Part shown: positions 12,142 to 23,761 of the stretch, one piece after another
Position numbering within the stretch: position 1 is the stretch's first letter
Layout of the letters: each line of letters begins with the position of its first letter
Assembly: GCF_050948215.1 (NCBI RefSeq)
Contig: NC_135151.1
Location: 12,130,220 to 12,194,219, forward strand
Reading direction: 5' to 3'
Length of the DNA: 64,000 bases
DNA from: Halictus rubicundus
Taxonomy: Eukaryota; Arthropoda; Insecta; Hymenoptera; Halictidae
Program-made: the position numbers and the translations under genes
The notes under the pieces: model-generated
The model's database searches: none
What the model saw: the letters and a program-made list of their open reading frames with translations, nothing else
Told to the model about the DNA's origin: nothing

Positions 12142-12399
12142 TGACAACTATACACGAATGCTTTTCGCCAATGGCAGTACCAAAGCTCGCTGGCGAGCTG
12201 CAGCGAGAGCCGATCTAAAGGAGGTCTGAGAGGCCTAAGAGAGACTCTCGCGCGTACGCACCAGGCAGTCGGCATTGTCGTTTTTGAATTTCCGCAGGGC
12301 CGTAATGCTGTGTTACATAATTGAAAGCGTAGGAAGCAGATTGATTAACACACATGAGAGGAGAAAGGTTCGCGCATAGATTGGTGGTGGCTTTTATGC

Positions 12400-12474
12400 G
12401 AATCGCGCGATGCGATTCTAGGAGACCCACGTGGGTGTCATCACACGAGCGCGTGAAAAAAAGCTCTCGGTCTG

Positions 12475-12533
<59 letters not shown>

Positions 12534-13110
12534 CTTTCTCTCGCACAGATTATAGACGCTGCAACGCCGTGACGCTGCGCCGCACCGTCTCGGCTTGCAA
12601 TATACGAGCCGCACAGCCTCTCCAATATCACGGAAAAGGAGGAACGACGGCGACAATAAGCCGCGAGTTTACGATTTCCTCTCCGGGAACCCGGGGGGCA
12701 TCCCGGTCGAAAACTTTTCATCGCTACCGTCCCGAGTAATTGCGCGATTTAGCCCGATATTGTTATTCCGATAAACCCGGCAATTACGCGATGCCATGGT
12801 CCGCGGTCAGCTTGTGTTAAACGTGAGCAACGCACCTGCCTCTCTTTAACGCTTTGTTAACACTGAACGCTTCGGTTACGGGCAACCGTATTCCACGAAA
12901 GTAAGGAACGAGCCCGACAAGCCGCGCGATAATTATCGGGAAACACGAAACGCATGACAGCATGCCGGGGAATTATAATTCAATTAAACCCGGTACGTAT
13001 CGCGGAACCGGCGAATCGGATTTTTCTTTTATAACACATGCAACGTCATGGATGGAACGCACGATGGCTCATTGGGTACGTAACGTCATCGCCTGATTTT
13101 CTTGGGAAAC
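12400..13110. other. GC-rich patch with compound CT/TG microsatellite
   Basis: Holds a CT run at about 12481-12517 that passes directly into TG (12518-12532), then CpG-rich unique DNA. The open frame of about 168 codons on the minus strand is built from this repeat and is not a gene. Confidence 0.5.
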
Positions 13111-15600
13111 CGACGGCGTCGAAATTGTAAAGCTACCTCCACACCGAAGAAAAACTAATTGTTCTCTCCTCTCGAAAGGTAAATCGAGATTACGAAAGTT
13201 GTTTGATTCCTACTCCAAGCAGTCAGCGATGTATACAAATACATTTAGAAGAAGAAGAGTAGAATTTTACTGGAAGATGAATTTGTCCGGTTGTTGCACC
13301 AAGCTCTTCAATTCATTAAAGCATGATACCGAGATGAGAACTAGAATATCTGCTCGAAGGCGTTGATCCAATCATGCAAACGTTTGTAGCATTTGGTTGT
13401 TATGCCTGTTGACTTCTTTGATCTTTACCGCGCCGAATCAAAACAATCAATTAACGGCGATATGTAATTCTTTCAATAAATATGGAACATTAGCGAGAAG
13501 TTTCTTATTTGTGAATACGCTGTTTCATGCTTTCGTGCATAGTCATCTTCCATGGAATATCTGAAGAGCGTTAATTTGACGTTGATTACTACGCTATTAG
13601 AAGAGTTTAGGAAAAGCAGGAAATCGGATGAACGCAACTGAAATTCACAGTCTGATTGATCATTGTTTAACATATTCTTCTCCTGAATCCTAATCTCTAT
13701 TAGTACAAAAATTATACTTTTTAGCGAAGCACATTTGAGCCTCAAATCGCCTCCTATAAAGTAAAAAGTAGGGAAAATCGATGATACAGTGTACATTCAT
13801 TTTTAACACTATTGAAAAATCGACGATTCATAGCTAAGGATTCCATAATGAATTGTTGAATAGCAGTAGCCATTTAAAAAGCCTATTAACAGGTTTCTGG
13901 TAGATAAAGTGGTAAAAGTGGTTTCAATTTTTATCATTCGGTAATATTGAACCTGAAGAAGGAAATTTATTTTGGATGGAACAATTTAATCGTCAAGTGT
14001 ATTTCCACAAAAATGTAAGAATATTCAAAGTGTAGTTAACCCTCATACGCTCCTCCAAAATTCACTCGTTTAAATCTCTTAAAATAAAAATAAAGTAAAA
14101 TAAAAATATCATAAAACGATTGATTTCTTTCTGTCTATGTCGTGAGATGTTTCTATGTCTTTAAAATGTGACGTTATAAATGAAATATAATTTGCTGATT
14201 TAAAGTGTAGAGGAACTTTTACTTTATGGAACTACATATTGTGTAGTGTAGAGGGTGAAGTTCTGATGTAAGGGTGAATTATTGTCCTAGTACCTTTTAA
14301 TATTTTTTTGATTTGTGCTTGTGAGCGGCTCACTTGTGATATCGTTGTTTGTGAATAGTGAAAAAAGTTAATCCAGTTCCGCCTTCGGGAAACCAGCTGG
14401 TGGGAATATCAAGCATAATCGGACGGAAGGGAATCTGGTCGCTGGCCGATTGACAATCGAAAACCCCGTAACTGTTTTCGTATGCACATCGAATACATGC
14501 ACGTGTACGCTCGTCCAACGTGATACAGAATGGCGAACGTAAGACTGACCGTACTCGCTGATCACATGCTTAAAAGTGTGCACATTAAGCAAAGAGGGCA
14601 GCAAGGGCCAGTTGTCCATTCGGCTTTTATTCTTTCCGATATAGATGGAGTTGTCGAGAGTGTTGTCGGACATGAAAAATGTGCTCGTTAGAAATATCTT
14701 AAACTTCAAGGTCGACTTGTGTAAACATTCTTGATTTATTGCTCGGTGACAATCGTATGATCTCCCCGAGCAGAAATAGATCAGTAGTGGTAACTCGCGA
14801 ATAGTTTATGACTGTAGGTTGTGATTTGTTAACATAACATTGGCATTCAACCTGTACGCACTATAGTAGATTCACCTTTTCCTATTTCAATTGTATCAGC
14901 TGCGAAGAAAATCGTGCGGCAAGGAGTTAATGAAAAATTGTTGTTCATCTATCTATTAATATGCATAAGAATCAATAGTCGGAGAATCTTTCGAGTTTCT
15001 ACACAGTAACACACGATAAGGTGCTCTTAATAATGCACAGAATTGCAAATCAATTCTTTCATGGTGAATAAGATTTCTACATGAATAATTTATTTCATGT
15101 CCCCTTGTTCTTCGGAGAGTTTGCAGTGACTTATTGTTCGTATAATATAATCTGAAGATCAGATTCTTCTGTGTGTCAATTACTGGAATATTTAACTTTC
15201 TTCTCATCCGGATTATTATTTTGATGATGAGCGCAAGTTCATCATTATGTTCATTGGGAACTTACATGTCAGTGATTACACGCTGCATTTCTTTTATCCG
15301 TTGTTCTGAATCATTATCAGTCGCTGCATTGGTATCCTTTTTCCACTTTAACAATGTGTTCAGGAGGACATGTGTCAACCTTATTTATCTATTTCCTTGT
15401 GTAGGCCTTTTTGTGTCGCATTATTTAAAATTTAAAACCGATAAATTGTACCGTTTTGATTGACCTTTGAACCGACGATCTGAACGCAGGGTTAAGAAAA
15501 ACTTGGTTCAACTAAATAATATATCTGAGATTCTACAATTAATCGATTGTTATAAATTTACGCATGTATAGAATTTATTCGAGTCAACGCACAGAATCGA
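13110..15600. other. No gene; one TTAA-family right end
   Basis: AT-rich DNA. TTAACCCTCATACG at 14037 looks like a left end of a TTAA-type element. At 14905-14932 the phrase GAAGAAAATCGTGCGGCAAG followed by GAGTTAA matches a right end also seen at 20365-20397. No coding sequence recognised. Confidence 0.4.
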
Positions 15601-15615
15601 TCAATCGATAGTGAC

Positions 15616-15766
15616 TAGACAGCGGATCTTTATGCAAAATAATCATTTTCTGCACGAATTGCAACAAACTGGAGTGCAATGGAAATTGATTTTCTTTCTT
15701 AAAAGATTTCGAATTTTAAATTACACCTACTCAGTTTTGTCCTAAATGCATAAAATCTGCTATCTT
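15616..15766 (+). mobile_element. hAT-like MITE family A, copy with flanking duplication
   Basis: Element TAGACAGCGGATCTTTATGC to ATCTGCTATCTT. Flanks ATAGTGAC and ATAATGAT agree in 6 of 8 bases, as expected of an aged 8-bp target duplication. Confidence 0.65.
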
Positions 15767-16600
15767 ATAATGATTGTAACGCAGTAGCTGTTTCCAGGAT
15801 GAGTATATTCATGTATGGAACTCGTAAAGACTGAACTCGTACAGTTTGAATTAATCAGAATAATTTTTCCCATTATTCAAGAGCTTGCCTCATCTTTCCA
15901 GCAAAAATTCAATTCCGTCAATAAAATGATTCGCGCGTTGCACTAGATACAAGTACTAGTGCGAAAACAACGGTTACGTATAGTCAGTTTACAGACTGAT
16001 CTACCGAAGTCGCAGGGAAAGGACAACTTTATGCATTTGTAAATGGCGTCTGCTTCTATTTCGAATGTAAAGACAAACGTTGAATATATGTAGGCTTATC
16101 TACCGAAGTTTCATGAGAACGATGAGTTTATGCATCTGTACAGGGTTTCTGCTTTTATCTTGCACCGTTGGACAATTGAAACACAAGTTCCTCTAGGAAC
16201 GCAATAAGTTTGTTCACACTTGGTCGAGTGTCAATCGATCGTTATAGTGACAAACATTTCTCTTTCATCTCTATTCTCAACAACTCTCAAATGTCATGGT
16301 TTATACATTACAAAAATTGCATCAATCCTCAAATAACACGCTACTTCAATTGCATGGTCCTTCAAAATTTCCTTTTTAAGTCTCGTACAGTATAGTTTGC
16401 TTCTATGTACACTCAGCTACACACTATCGCTGTACATTAAGAAAAGAACAGTCATTTGAACTCTTCAGGGACGACGCTCGACTATCAATTTCTTTTCGTA
16501 ACCATATAACGCACGAGAATGTATCGCACCTAATAATTCCTCCGTAGCAATATACACGGATCATCCCTAAAGTGTAAGGTTCCTCTCTCAACAGCAGAGA
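15767..16600. other. No gene recognised
   Basis: Mixed AT-rich DNA with a loose internal duplication: TTATGCATTTGTA near 16028 and TTTATGCATCTGTA near 16127, each preceded by CTACCGAAGT. Otherwise nothing was identified. Confidence 0.35.
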
Positions 16601-17640
16601 ACCTCTCACAGGGCACCATCGGAGTATCCAGCAGCGACACCATTGATATTTTCAAGAGGCACGGTAGCCCCTATTCGCGTAAACAGCAAGGACAAGCGAT
16701 CCGAAGCTAGGTGCTTAGAGAGCGTGTGTAGAATGAACGCGAACGTGTGCTGGTGCAACGCCAAAGCTAGAAAGAAAGAGAGAAACCGACGGCAAGAGAA
16801 ATAGAGAAACCGTACGAAGTTTCGACGGTGAAGTGTGGAGCACACAGGGATGGTGGAAAATCGGCGAGACGGAGCGGGAAGAATTGAAAAGTGAAAGGTA
16901 GGAAAGGGACGGAGCGATGCTGGGTAGAAAAGGTGAATCGTTTGAAGGGGTGGGGGAAGAAGATTCTCTTTTGCGAATGAAAAAGACAGGTGTTTCGAAG
17001 GAGGACGAGGAGAGACAAGGAGGGAAAGACGCGGAGAGAGACGAGCGAAAAGATACGGTGTATCCAGAGAGAAAGAGAGATAGAGAGAGAGAGAGAGAAA
17101 GAGGGGGAGAGAGGAAGAGATAAGAACGAGAGGAGCCCACCGCGAGAGAGGGATATGGTACAGCGAGTGGCGTGCATTCTCTTGCACACGCTGCCTCCCT
17201 CCTATTGCAGACCGGGCAATGCACACGTGCACCGTGCACACGGTATCGTGCAGGTCTGCGTGTACAAAGTAGGTCCACGAGAAACGGAGAGACGGCGAAG
17301 AGAGCGAATATCGCCGTCCCCTCGCGGCCGGTGCGACCAATCCGCGGCAAGCGCGAGCTGCGTGAGGGCGGAACGCGGCCTCTTCGCGTATATTTGCGTA
17401 TTTATTATTCAGTTTGCAAATACGTGGCAAAAATGATCTCCCTCGGCGCGCCGCAGTGGCTGGATCTCCGGCTCGCTCCTCTAAACCGGCCCGCGCAGCC
17501 GGGAGGTGGAGCTAGGAGATAGGAGCAGAACACCGGTAAGATATCAGCCGTTAATTTGTTTGAAACGCCACTTGCACGGCCGATTGCGCCGTCTCTCCGC
17601 GCTCCACACAACCTGACTCTGCTCTACGCGCATATATGTA
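16600..17640. promoter_or_regulatory. GC-rich island with GA-rich tract
   Basis: Seen: a purine-rich GAGA tract (about 17020-17120), CpG-rich DNA around 17290-17560 and several long frames on both strands. The 274-codon minus frame reads as Ser/Leu/Phe-rich low complexity from that tract and has no domain. GAGA-rich CpG DNA is common in insect promoters, but a transcript start was not identified. Confidence 0.3.
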
Positions 17641-18590
17641 TGTACTATAAGAAACCGGTGTTAACCAGCCACCACCGTCCAATGGGAAAGGATATTTTCT
17701 AATTTGTCCTTCTAACGCGACTAGACGCCCGGAAATATTCGACATGGCGAACACCGACGATACATTCGGTCCGAACGGAAATATTAGGATGCTGCGTATG
17801 AAATTTCCGACTTTACTGTTAAATAATAGCTTAATTAGATAAGACAGGTTTATTATACTGAATGCCATTTAAAGGTACGAAGCTCCAAGACTGTATCTTC
17901 AGTTTTTATCTAGACGTTTCATTTTACTTTTAGATAAAGTTACAGTTCAATGTCTATCAATGTCTTCTTTCTGTAGAAAGAAAAGCAGATAAAACTTTGC
18001 TATTCAAGTGTTACGGCGCAGAACGCTAAGAGAGTCTAGCTATAAAATTCGAAGTGGATTCGATGAAGACATGAACGCGAATTGTTTTTAGGAGCGTTAT
18101 ACCAGACAATAGAGAGTGAACTCTGATAGTCCGATAACAACGGGATTCGAGCAGTGGAAGATTACAATACGTTTCAGTTCGTCCCCCTGATCCTCTTCTA
18201 GATCAGCTCTGGTAAGGGCGATAGGCTCACTACCCCGCTCGTCGGACTCTCTTTTAGAAATGCATTTAAACTTCCGCTTTGTTATGCCCCTCACCCGACA
18301 GAACGCGTTTCTTCTCTCTTTCTCTCCGGTTGTCGCACCCAGACAAGACATGTCTCGATTTCCGAGGTAAAAGCTAGACTTTTTGATTTTGATCACGACC
18401 CTCCGCTGCAGTTTCAGTTGAGCTTCCTCACGCCCCGATAAACCAATATGACAGCAAGTCCATCCGGCTACTCGGTATCCCGTCCGTCTTTCCGCGGATG
18501 CCCGGACAAATTGATACAGGTGCGCGACACAAATTGCAGCTCGCGACAAGCTTGATTCCGACCGGTCGCGTTTCATTGACTCGCCGAACC
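17640..18590. other. No gene recognised
   Basis: Mixed DNA. The minus-strand frame of 159 codons (18576-18097) has no recognisable motif and runs into the minisatellite at its upstream side. Confidence 0.35.
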
Positions 18591-18599
18591 GCTGCTATA

Positions 18600-18948
18600 C
18601 TGGCTTCAAACATGTTCAAACATGTATGATAATGTTTCAACGTGTTCGAACGTGTTTGAACAGCTTCCAGCCTGTTTGAAGCTGTGTGAAAATGTTTGAA
18701 CATATATGACGATGTTCCAACACGTTCGAATGTGATTGGGCAGGTTTCAACCGGTTTGAACCTGTGCGAACATGTGGAACATGTATAATGATGTTTCAAC
18801 ATGTTCGAACGTGTTTAAACAGGTTTCAACCGGTTTGAACCTGTGCGAACATGTAGAACACGTATAATGATGTTTCAACATGATCGAACGTGTTTAAACA
18901 GGTTTCAACCGGTTTGAACCTGTGCGAACATGTATGTATGTATGTATG
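18600..18948. repeat. 79-80-bp minisatellite made of GTTYGAAC motifs
   Basis: Seen: the phrase ATGTTTCAAC (or ATGTTCCAAC) starts at 18632, 18712, 18791 and 18870, so four units of 80, 79 and 79 bp. The last two are nearly identical. Each unit holds near-palindromes such as GTTCGAAC and GGTTTCAACCGGTTTGAACC. The array ends in an ATGT tetramer run (about 18929-18948). Confidence 0.9.
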
Positions 18949-18949
18949 T

Positions 18950-20500
18950 ACGTACTACGTAGCATATCCGAATGGACAGAATTCTATTTGTCTTGCCCAG
19001 GAAGTAATTCCAGATCGATTGGCAAGCTACCTACTGCTAATTAGAAGTATACTCGACAAATCCAGTGTTTATTGTTTACGAATTCAAATTGAGGAAACAT
19101 CGCTCGCGCCGTCGAAACGCCAGGGAATGCTTTGACGGTAAGTTCATCGAGTTGTTGAAATGTCTCTCTCGTGCGAATTTTTCTATGACTATTAGGGGGG
19201 ACAACGTATTCAGGCTTTGTCTGTTAACGCGGTATCTCCAGTACGGTGGCATTGTATTCTAAAGGAATAGATTCACGATCGTACGATAATCAAACGAACT
19301 GTAAAAAAGGGTCAATTATATTCCTCGCACGAATGTGATGCTGATAAGGCGTAGTCAAGTAATTTATTTTCCTAATATGTTTACGAGTTGAATGACAATC
19401 GGGATGGATAAATGCTGATTAAATGCGATTTAACTGCGGTAGAAGTTAATGACGCGATCAGCCAATGAGTAACACTATCAAAAGCTCCGTGAAACCATTG
19501 GAAGAATCATGAAATGCGAATGATTTACATTTTTAGATTTTAAACAATTTTTATCTATAACATTTGGTTGGACTGAACAAACTTGTATCTAACTGGTACG
19601 CAGAGTGAAGGTACACTCGTCTTCTATATAGCACGTAGTGAGTATTTTGCGTAATTTACCATCATTCTGAATTTATTAAAACCACCACGAAAGAAGTAAA
19701 CGTTGCTACAACCATCGTCTCTCATATTATGGAAATTACACGTTAACGAGGCTTTGAAAGCAGTTCATTTTTCACTACCAACGAAGTAATTCATGCAGAG
19801 TGTCCGCGTTTAAGTGATACAGTCAATTATCTCGTAAAACGCCGAAGATGCGAAAACATTGTTTAAAATGATGTTACACGGTAAATTACGCGGAGATGAC
19901 ACACTTGGCGAAGGAGATCATTTTAGCTCCTGCTGTCACTCATCCCAATTCAAAATCTTTTTGCACGAAATTTTTCCTGCAAAAACTGCTACACCTTCTT
20001 TGAACATAGAATCTTCAAAAAGTGACAAAAGTGAGTAGGTGTAATTTAAAACAGTAAAAACATTAGAGGACTTTAAATACTGTTATATTATTTTCAACTT
20101 ATTAAACATATGTAGGAAAAAAAATCAATTTCTATTTCACTTCAGTTGGTTGCAATTCAGCTGGAAAATGTTTACTTTGCACGAAGATCTCATAATAACG
20201 AATCACGCTCATGATGAAGATCTTGAAGCAGAATCTACTGAATAGTATTCATTTTCTTTAACAAAATTCTTCTGCAACCAATATTTAATTGATAACGTAA
20301 ACGTAGGTATAGACTAAATATAAGTATACTATTTCCTTGAGGGAATGGTCAAGGACAGAGGAGGCTCCAGGAAGAAAATCGTGCAGCAAGGTGTTAAGGA
20401 TATATCGGCAGCTGTTTCAGTACTTATATCGCCGTGCATTTTGTCCGTCGATTTTTAATTTCCAAGTGTTGCCTCGTACAATAAATTTGCATTCTGTCAC
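18950..20500. other. AT-rich DNA with decayed transposon copies, no gene
   Basis: At about 20020-20190 a degraded reverse copy of MITE family A is suggested by AAATACTGTTATATTATTTT and TTTGCACGAAGATC. At 20195-20397 the sequence resembles the TTAA-type element at 11135 and ends GCAAGGTGTTAA. No open frame of note. Confidence 0.4.
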
Positions 20501-21070
20501 GACGCGTTCGTAGGAAGTCTCTCCCCGCTGAATTCGCCATTGCACGGAAAAATCTATCCGAGCCTCGGATAGCTATTCAGCCGTAAGAAACGGGGACGGT
20601 CATCCCCCATGCAAAAGAAGACCGGTATCGGTGCTCTTCTTCGACCGTGTGCATTTGCTCACCATGGTCATTTACACCTTCTTCGCGTGTTCCTGGCACG
20701 CCATAACATTTCCGCGCGCCATGATATCATCTCCTTTCTTCTGTTCGCCTCGCAGGTTCTTTGAAGTTCGCCAGGTACTTCCTGATCTTAAATACTTAAG
20801 GAAATGGCGATTTGATCGTGCGGCCGGTTCCTTCTTTCCACGGGGCTGTCTTGAAACCACCGCGGAGTTTATCAGATAAAACGTGAATGCAATCTTCGTG
20901 CATGCCGAAGATACTAATCGTAATTCTATAAGCCCGTGAATGATTCCTGGTTCGCACTTTCGGCACCAGAACAGGCAGATGCGCTTTCGTCGCGGCAGCG
21001 CGGCGACTGGTCCGCCATTTTTCGAAGTTGTCGCTGCTAGCGCGCGCCTTTGTGCAGGGTGCTACATTTT
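20500..21070. other. GC-richer patch, no gene confirmed
   Basis: Moderately GC-rich with several CG dinucleotides. Frames of 62-96 codons occur on both strands but none shows conserved motifs. Confidence 0.35.
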
Positions 21071-21649
21071 TGTCGTAACGAAGCATCGTAAGCTCATCTT
21101 TCGAAATTTATCAATCATTTTCTGTGCGCAATTATTTATTGTACACTATCGTCCATGAGCATTTCTATTTTGAAGTGTGGTCAAGAGTTTTCGTCTTGTC
21201 GCATCCAATTTAAATTAATCGGCAAGTTCTAATTAGATAGTCGATACTCTTGAAATATTGACTATCTATAAATTAAAAATCGGTCTTTCACCAAACATTT
21301 TCAAATCCAAATTTTGATGTAGTGACTGTTGATTAGTACAACTGTATCTCCCAAACTTTCTAACAGTCAGAATATAAGACTAGAATACAGACCTGTAGAC
21401 TGAAATATTTCTTTTCATCTAACCTTACTTATTATATTTCATATTTATCTTACTGGAAACGTTTCATTGGGGTCAACACGTGTTGTCTTTTATTACATTC
21501 TTCTTTGTAAATAGCATGAAATATTACGTTAATGAAGTATATGCAAAATCGGAGAAAGGTTTGTCTGTCTCGACATGTTCTGTCGTAACATTTCTTTTTG
21601 GAAAACGCAGAGTAAAAATGAGAAACGGATATAGTGTACTCGACCCTTT

Positions 21650-21765
21650 GACGACTGGACGCGATATCTCGCCACAACAATGTCGTTTATGCAACGCCAT
21701 AGACGAGATATCTTGCCATAAGGATGTAGGTTGCGCAACGCTATGGACGAGATATCTCGTGTGCC
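21650..21765. repeat. Short tandem repeat with GAGATATCTC palindrome
   Basis: Seen: GCGATATCTCGCC, then TGCAACGCCATAGACGAGAT plus ATCTTGCC, then GCAACGCTATGGACGAGATA plus TCTCGTG, about 46 bp between the last two. The palindrome GAGATATCTC lies at the core of the last unit. Confidence 0.7.
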
Positions 21766-21769
21766 TTTT

Positions 21770-22700
21770 ATTAGAAATCCATTCGCGAGACACTTCGTCC
21801 TCGATGGAGGAAGGTAAAAAATAGTAAATAGGAGACGGTTCATTTTTTTTTGTAATGATGCATAGCATGCACAGACGGCATTGTGGAATTCCATGAATGA
21901 CATCTAAATTCTAATCTCGTAACAGCCAATTTAATTATTGACTACTTGTATTAGATCTAATTAAAAAATCAACGTGAAGATATAGGTTGAAAAATACGTA
22001 TAAATTAAAAGTAAATTAAAAGTAAGTATAATTTAAAAATGGTTTAACCACGACAGCCATGAAAATCGTCGGAAGCGTTCGTCTCGCAAGTATGAAGCGC
22101 TTCTTGCCGCTATGTGCACACAACTAAACATGGTTCATGGTACGTGTTACGTGTGAGTGTGTATACGTGTTTTCCCAGTTTAACAGTCAATTTCATGCTC
22201 TCTCAATGACTCTCGTTATCCGATTCAATTTACAAAACAGTATGTACTTCACAAGTAATATTAATTTAATCGAAGTCCATTTACGTTCACACGTAAGAAC
22301 AACGGTAATGGAATAAAAGCGGAGTTACAAGCGTGACGAGCCAGAAAGCATGGCAACCGATGTGTATCTTACGGGGCAGTTTAATCGATGACGTAACATC
22401 TTGACTTGCTAAACGATGCCGCCAATATGTCCGTAATCAATGCTGTTAGGACGAAACCGTGACTCGTTGAAACGTCCGTGGTCCATTCCCAAAATGCAGG
22501 ACCGTTTATTAACTTCCGTTGAGTCATCGTTTACTTTGCGAAACGTGGAGGCCTATAGTGCAAAAATTTCCTTCATTCAAGTCCCAATGGAGTTGTTAAA
22601 ACTATGCTCCGCTGTGTAATCTTGTTCAATTCTCTTGATTTTTCAGGTTCCATTTACTTATATTCTAAAAATTTTTAATCACATCAGACACAGGTACATT
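21770..22700. other. No gene recognised
   Basis: AT-rich unique-looking DNA. A local echo (AAATTAAAAGTAAATTAAAA at about 22000) is the only repeat noted. Confidence 0.4.
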
Positions 22701-22704
22701 TTTC

Positions 22705-22880
22705 AAACCTACCGAGCCTTAAAAGTGACTAATACATGTTATCTTATAAAAATGACGAGATTTTGTGCGGTTCGTATATGTCCTTGTAAATATATCTATG
22801 TAATCATTTCCCACGAATGCAGTTTTACAATTTCAGTAATTGTAAAATAAAAAATCTGGAACGGTCATTTTGACCGGCGG
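22705..22880. mobile_element. MITE family B, copy 2
   Basis: Shares AAACCTACCGAGCCTTAAAA, the TACATGTT.TCTTATAAAAATG stretch, ATCTGG.ACGGTCATTTT and GACCGGCGG with copy 1 at 6388-6573. The outer right end is eroded. Confidence 0.65.
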
Positions 22881-23236
22881 AACTGTCAATTTTTTAGCAA
22901 ATCTAATTACAGCATACGGCAGAGGACACTTTTGATAAATTGATGCCGACGTAGCTGAAGTTGGAAATTATGTTCTGTTTTATAGTTTGCAAAAAGCATG
23001 ACGTCATTACCAGCGTTGAGTACCACTGCCGACAGCGCATGTTTTGCCAAACTATTTCGTTTCCACATCGAAACCGAAACGGGATTTGCAACTTCCGTTG
23101 GTGCCTTCTGCAGGTCGAAGGTTCGCTCTATCAGATAGTATAATTAGATTTTCTCCTACATTCATAGCTACTGAAATAAATTGAAAAATATCCGTAAAAA
23201 TTGTCTGGCTCTCGTCGACCTTTCTACTGTAATCAT

Positions 23237-23433
23237 TAGACTGTGTATTTTATGCATATATAGCAAAAATGAATAGGTTAAATACAAAACTGAAGGAGAT
23301 GTTAGAAGAATTTCAGTACACTGTTACATTATTTTCGACTTCTTAAGATGACTAAACGAGAAAAGACATTTAACCTTCGGTTTCCAATAATTGACTTGAA
23401 CCACTTTTATTTTGTACAAAGATCCGCTTAGAA
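23237..23433 (-). mobile_element. hAT-like MITE family A, reverse copy
   Basis: Starts TAGACTGTGTATTTTATGCA with TAGCAAAAATGAATAGGT and ends CACTTTTATTTTGTACAAAG ATCCGC, the two family ends in reverse order. Confidence 0.65.
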
Positions 23434-23640
23434 AATATTAAATAGTTCGCGGGAGTCTTCAAAGTAATTTTACTTGTACAACAACTGCATAACCAGTACT
23501 ATTAAAGTGCAGGACATATTTACAATTAAAAACCTTTAGAACCAATGCAGGGTCATGTGCAGTGATCGAAAGTCTATTTAAAGTTGGAAATCGGAACAAG
23601 TTAAAATTCGTCGCACAGTTTCGTGGACGTTCAAGTTAAT

Positions 23641-23750
23641 AAATTAGTATTTCGTATTGGTAGTTCGTTAATTAGTATTGTTTAGTAGTATTAGTATTTT
23701 TAGTATTAGTATTACAATTTAATTAGTATTTTTTTAAAATTAGTATTTGT
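23641..23750. repeat. Degenerate TTAGTA-rich repeat
   Basis: Many overlapping copies of TTAGTATT with variable spacers, followed by a T run at about 23748-23761. It has low complexity and no coding meaning. Confidence 0.8.
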
Positions 23751-23761
23751 TTTTTTTTTTT

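Noticed and set aside
16606..17430. 274-codon minus-strand frame
   Set aside because: Ser/Leu/Phe-rich translation of a GA-rich tract in CpG-rich DNA, where stop codons are rare. No family motif or splice partner.
18600..18948. GTTCGAAC motifs as tRNA T-loops
   Set aside because: They recur as part of a minisatellite and no cloverleaf with an acceptor stem can be drawn around any of them.
18600..18948. CRISPR-like array
   Set aside because: Units are contiguous 79-80-bp repeats without unique spacers, and the genome is eukaryotic.
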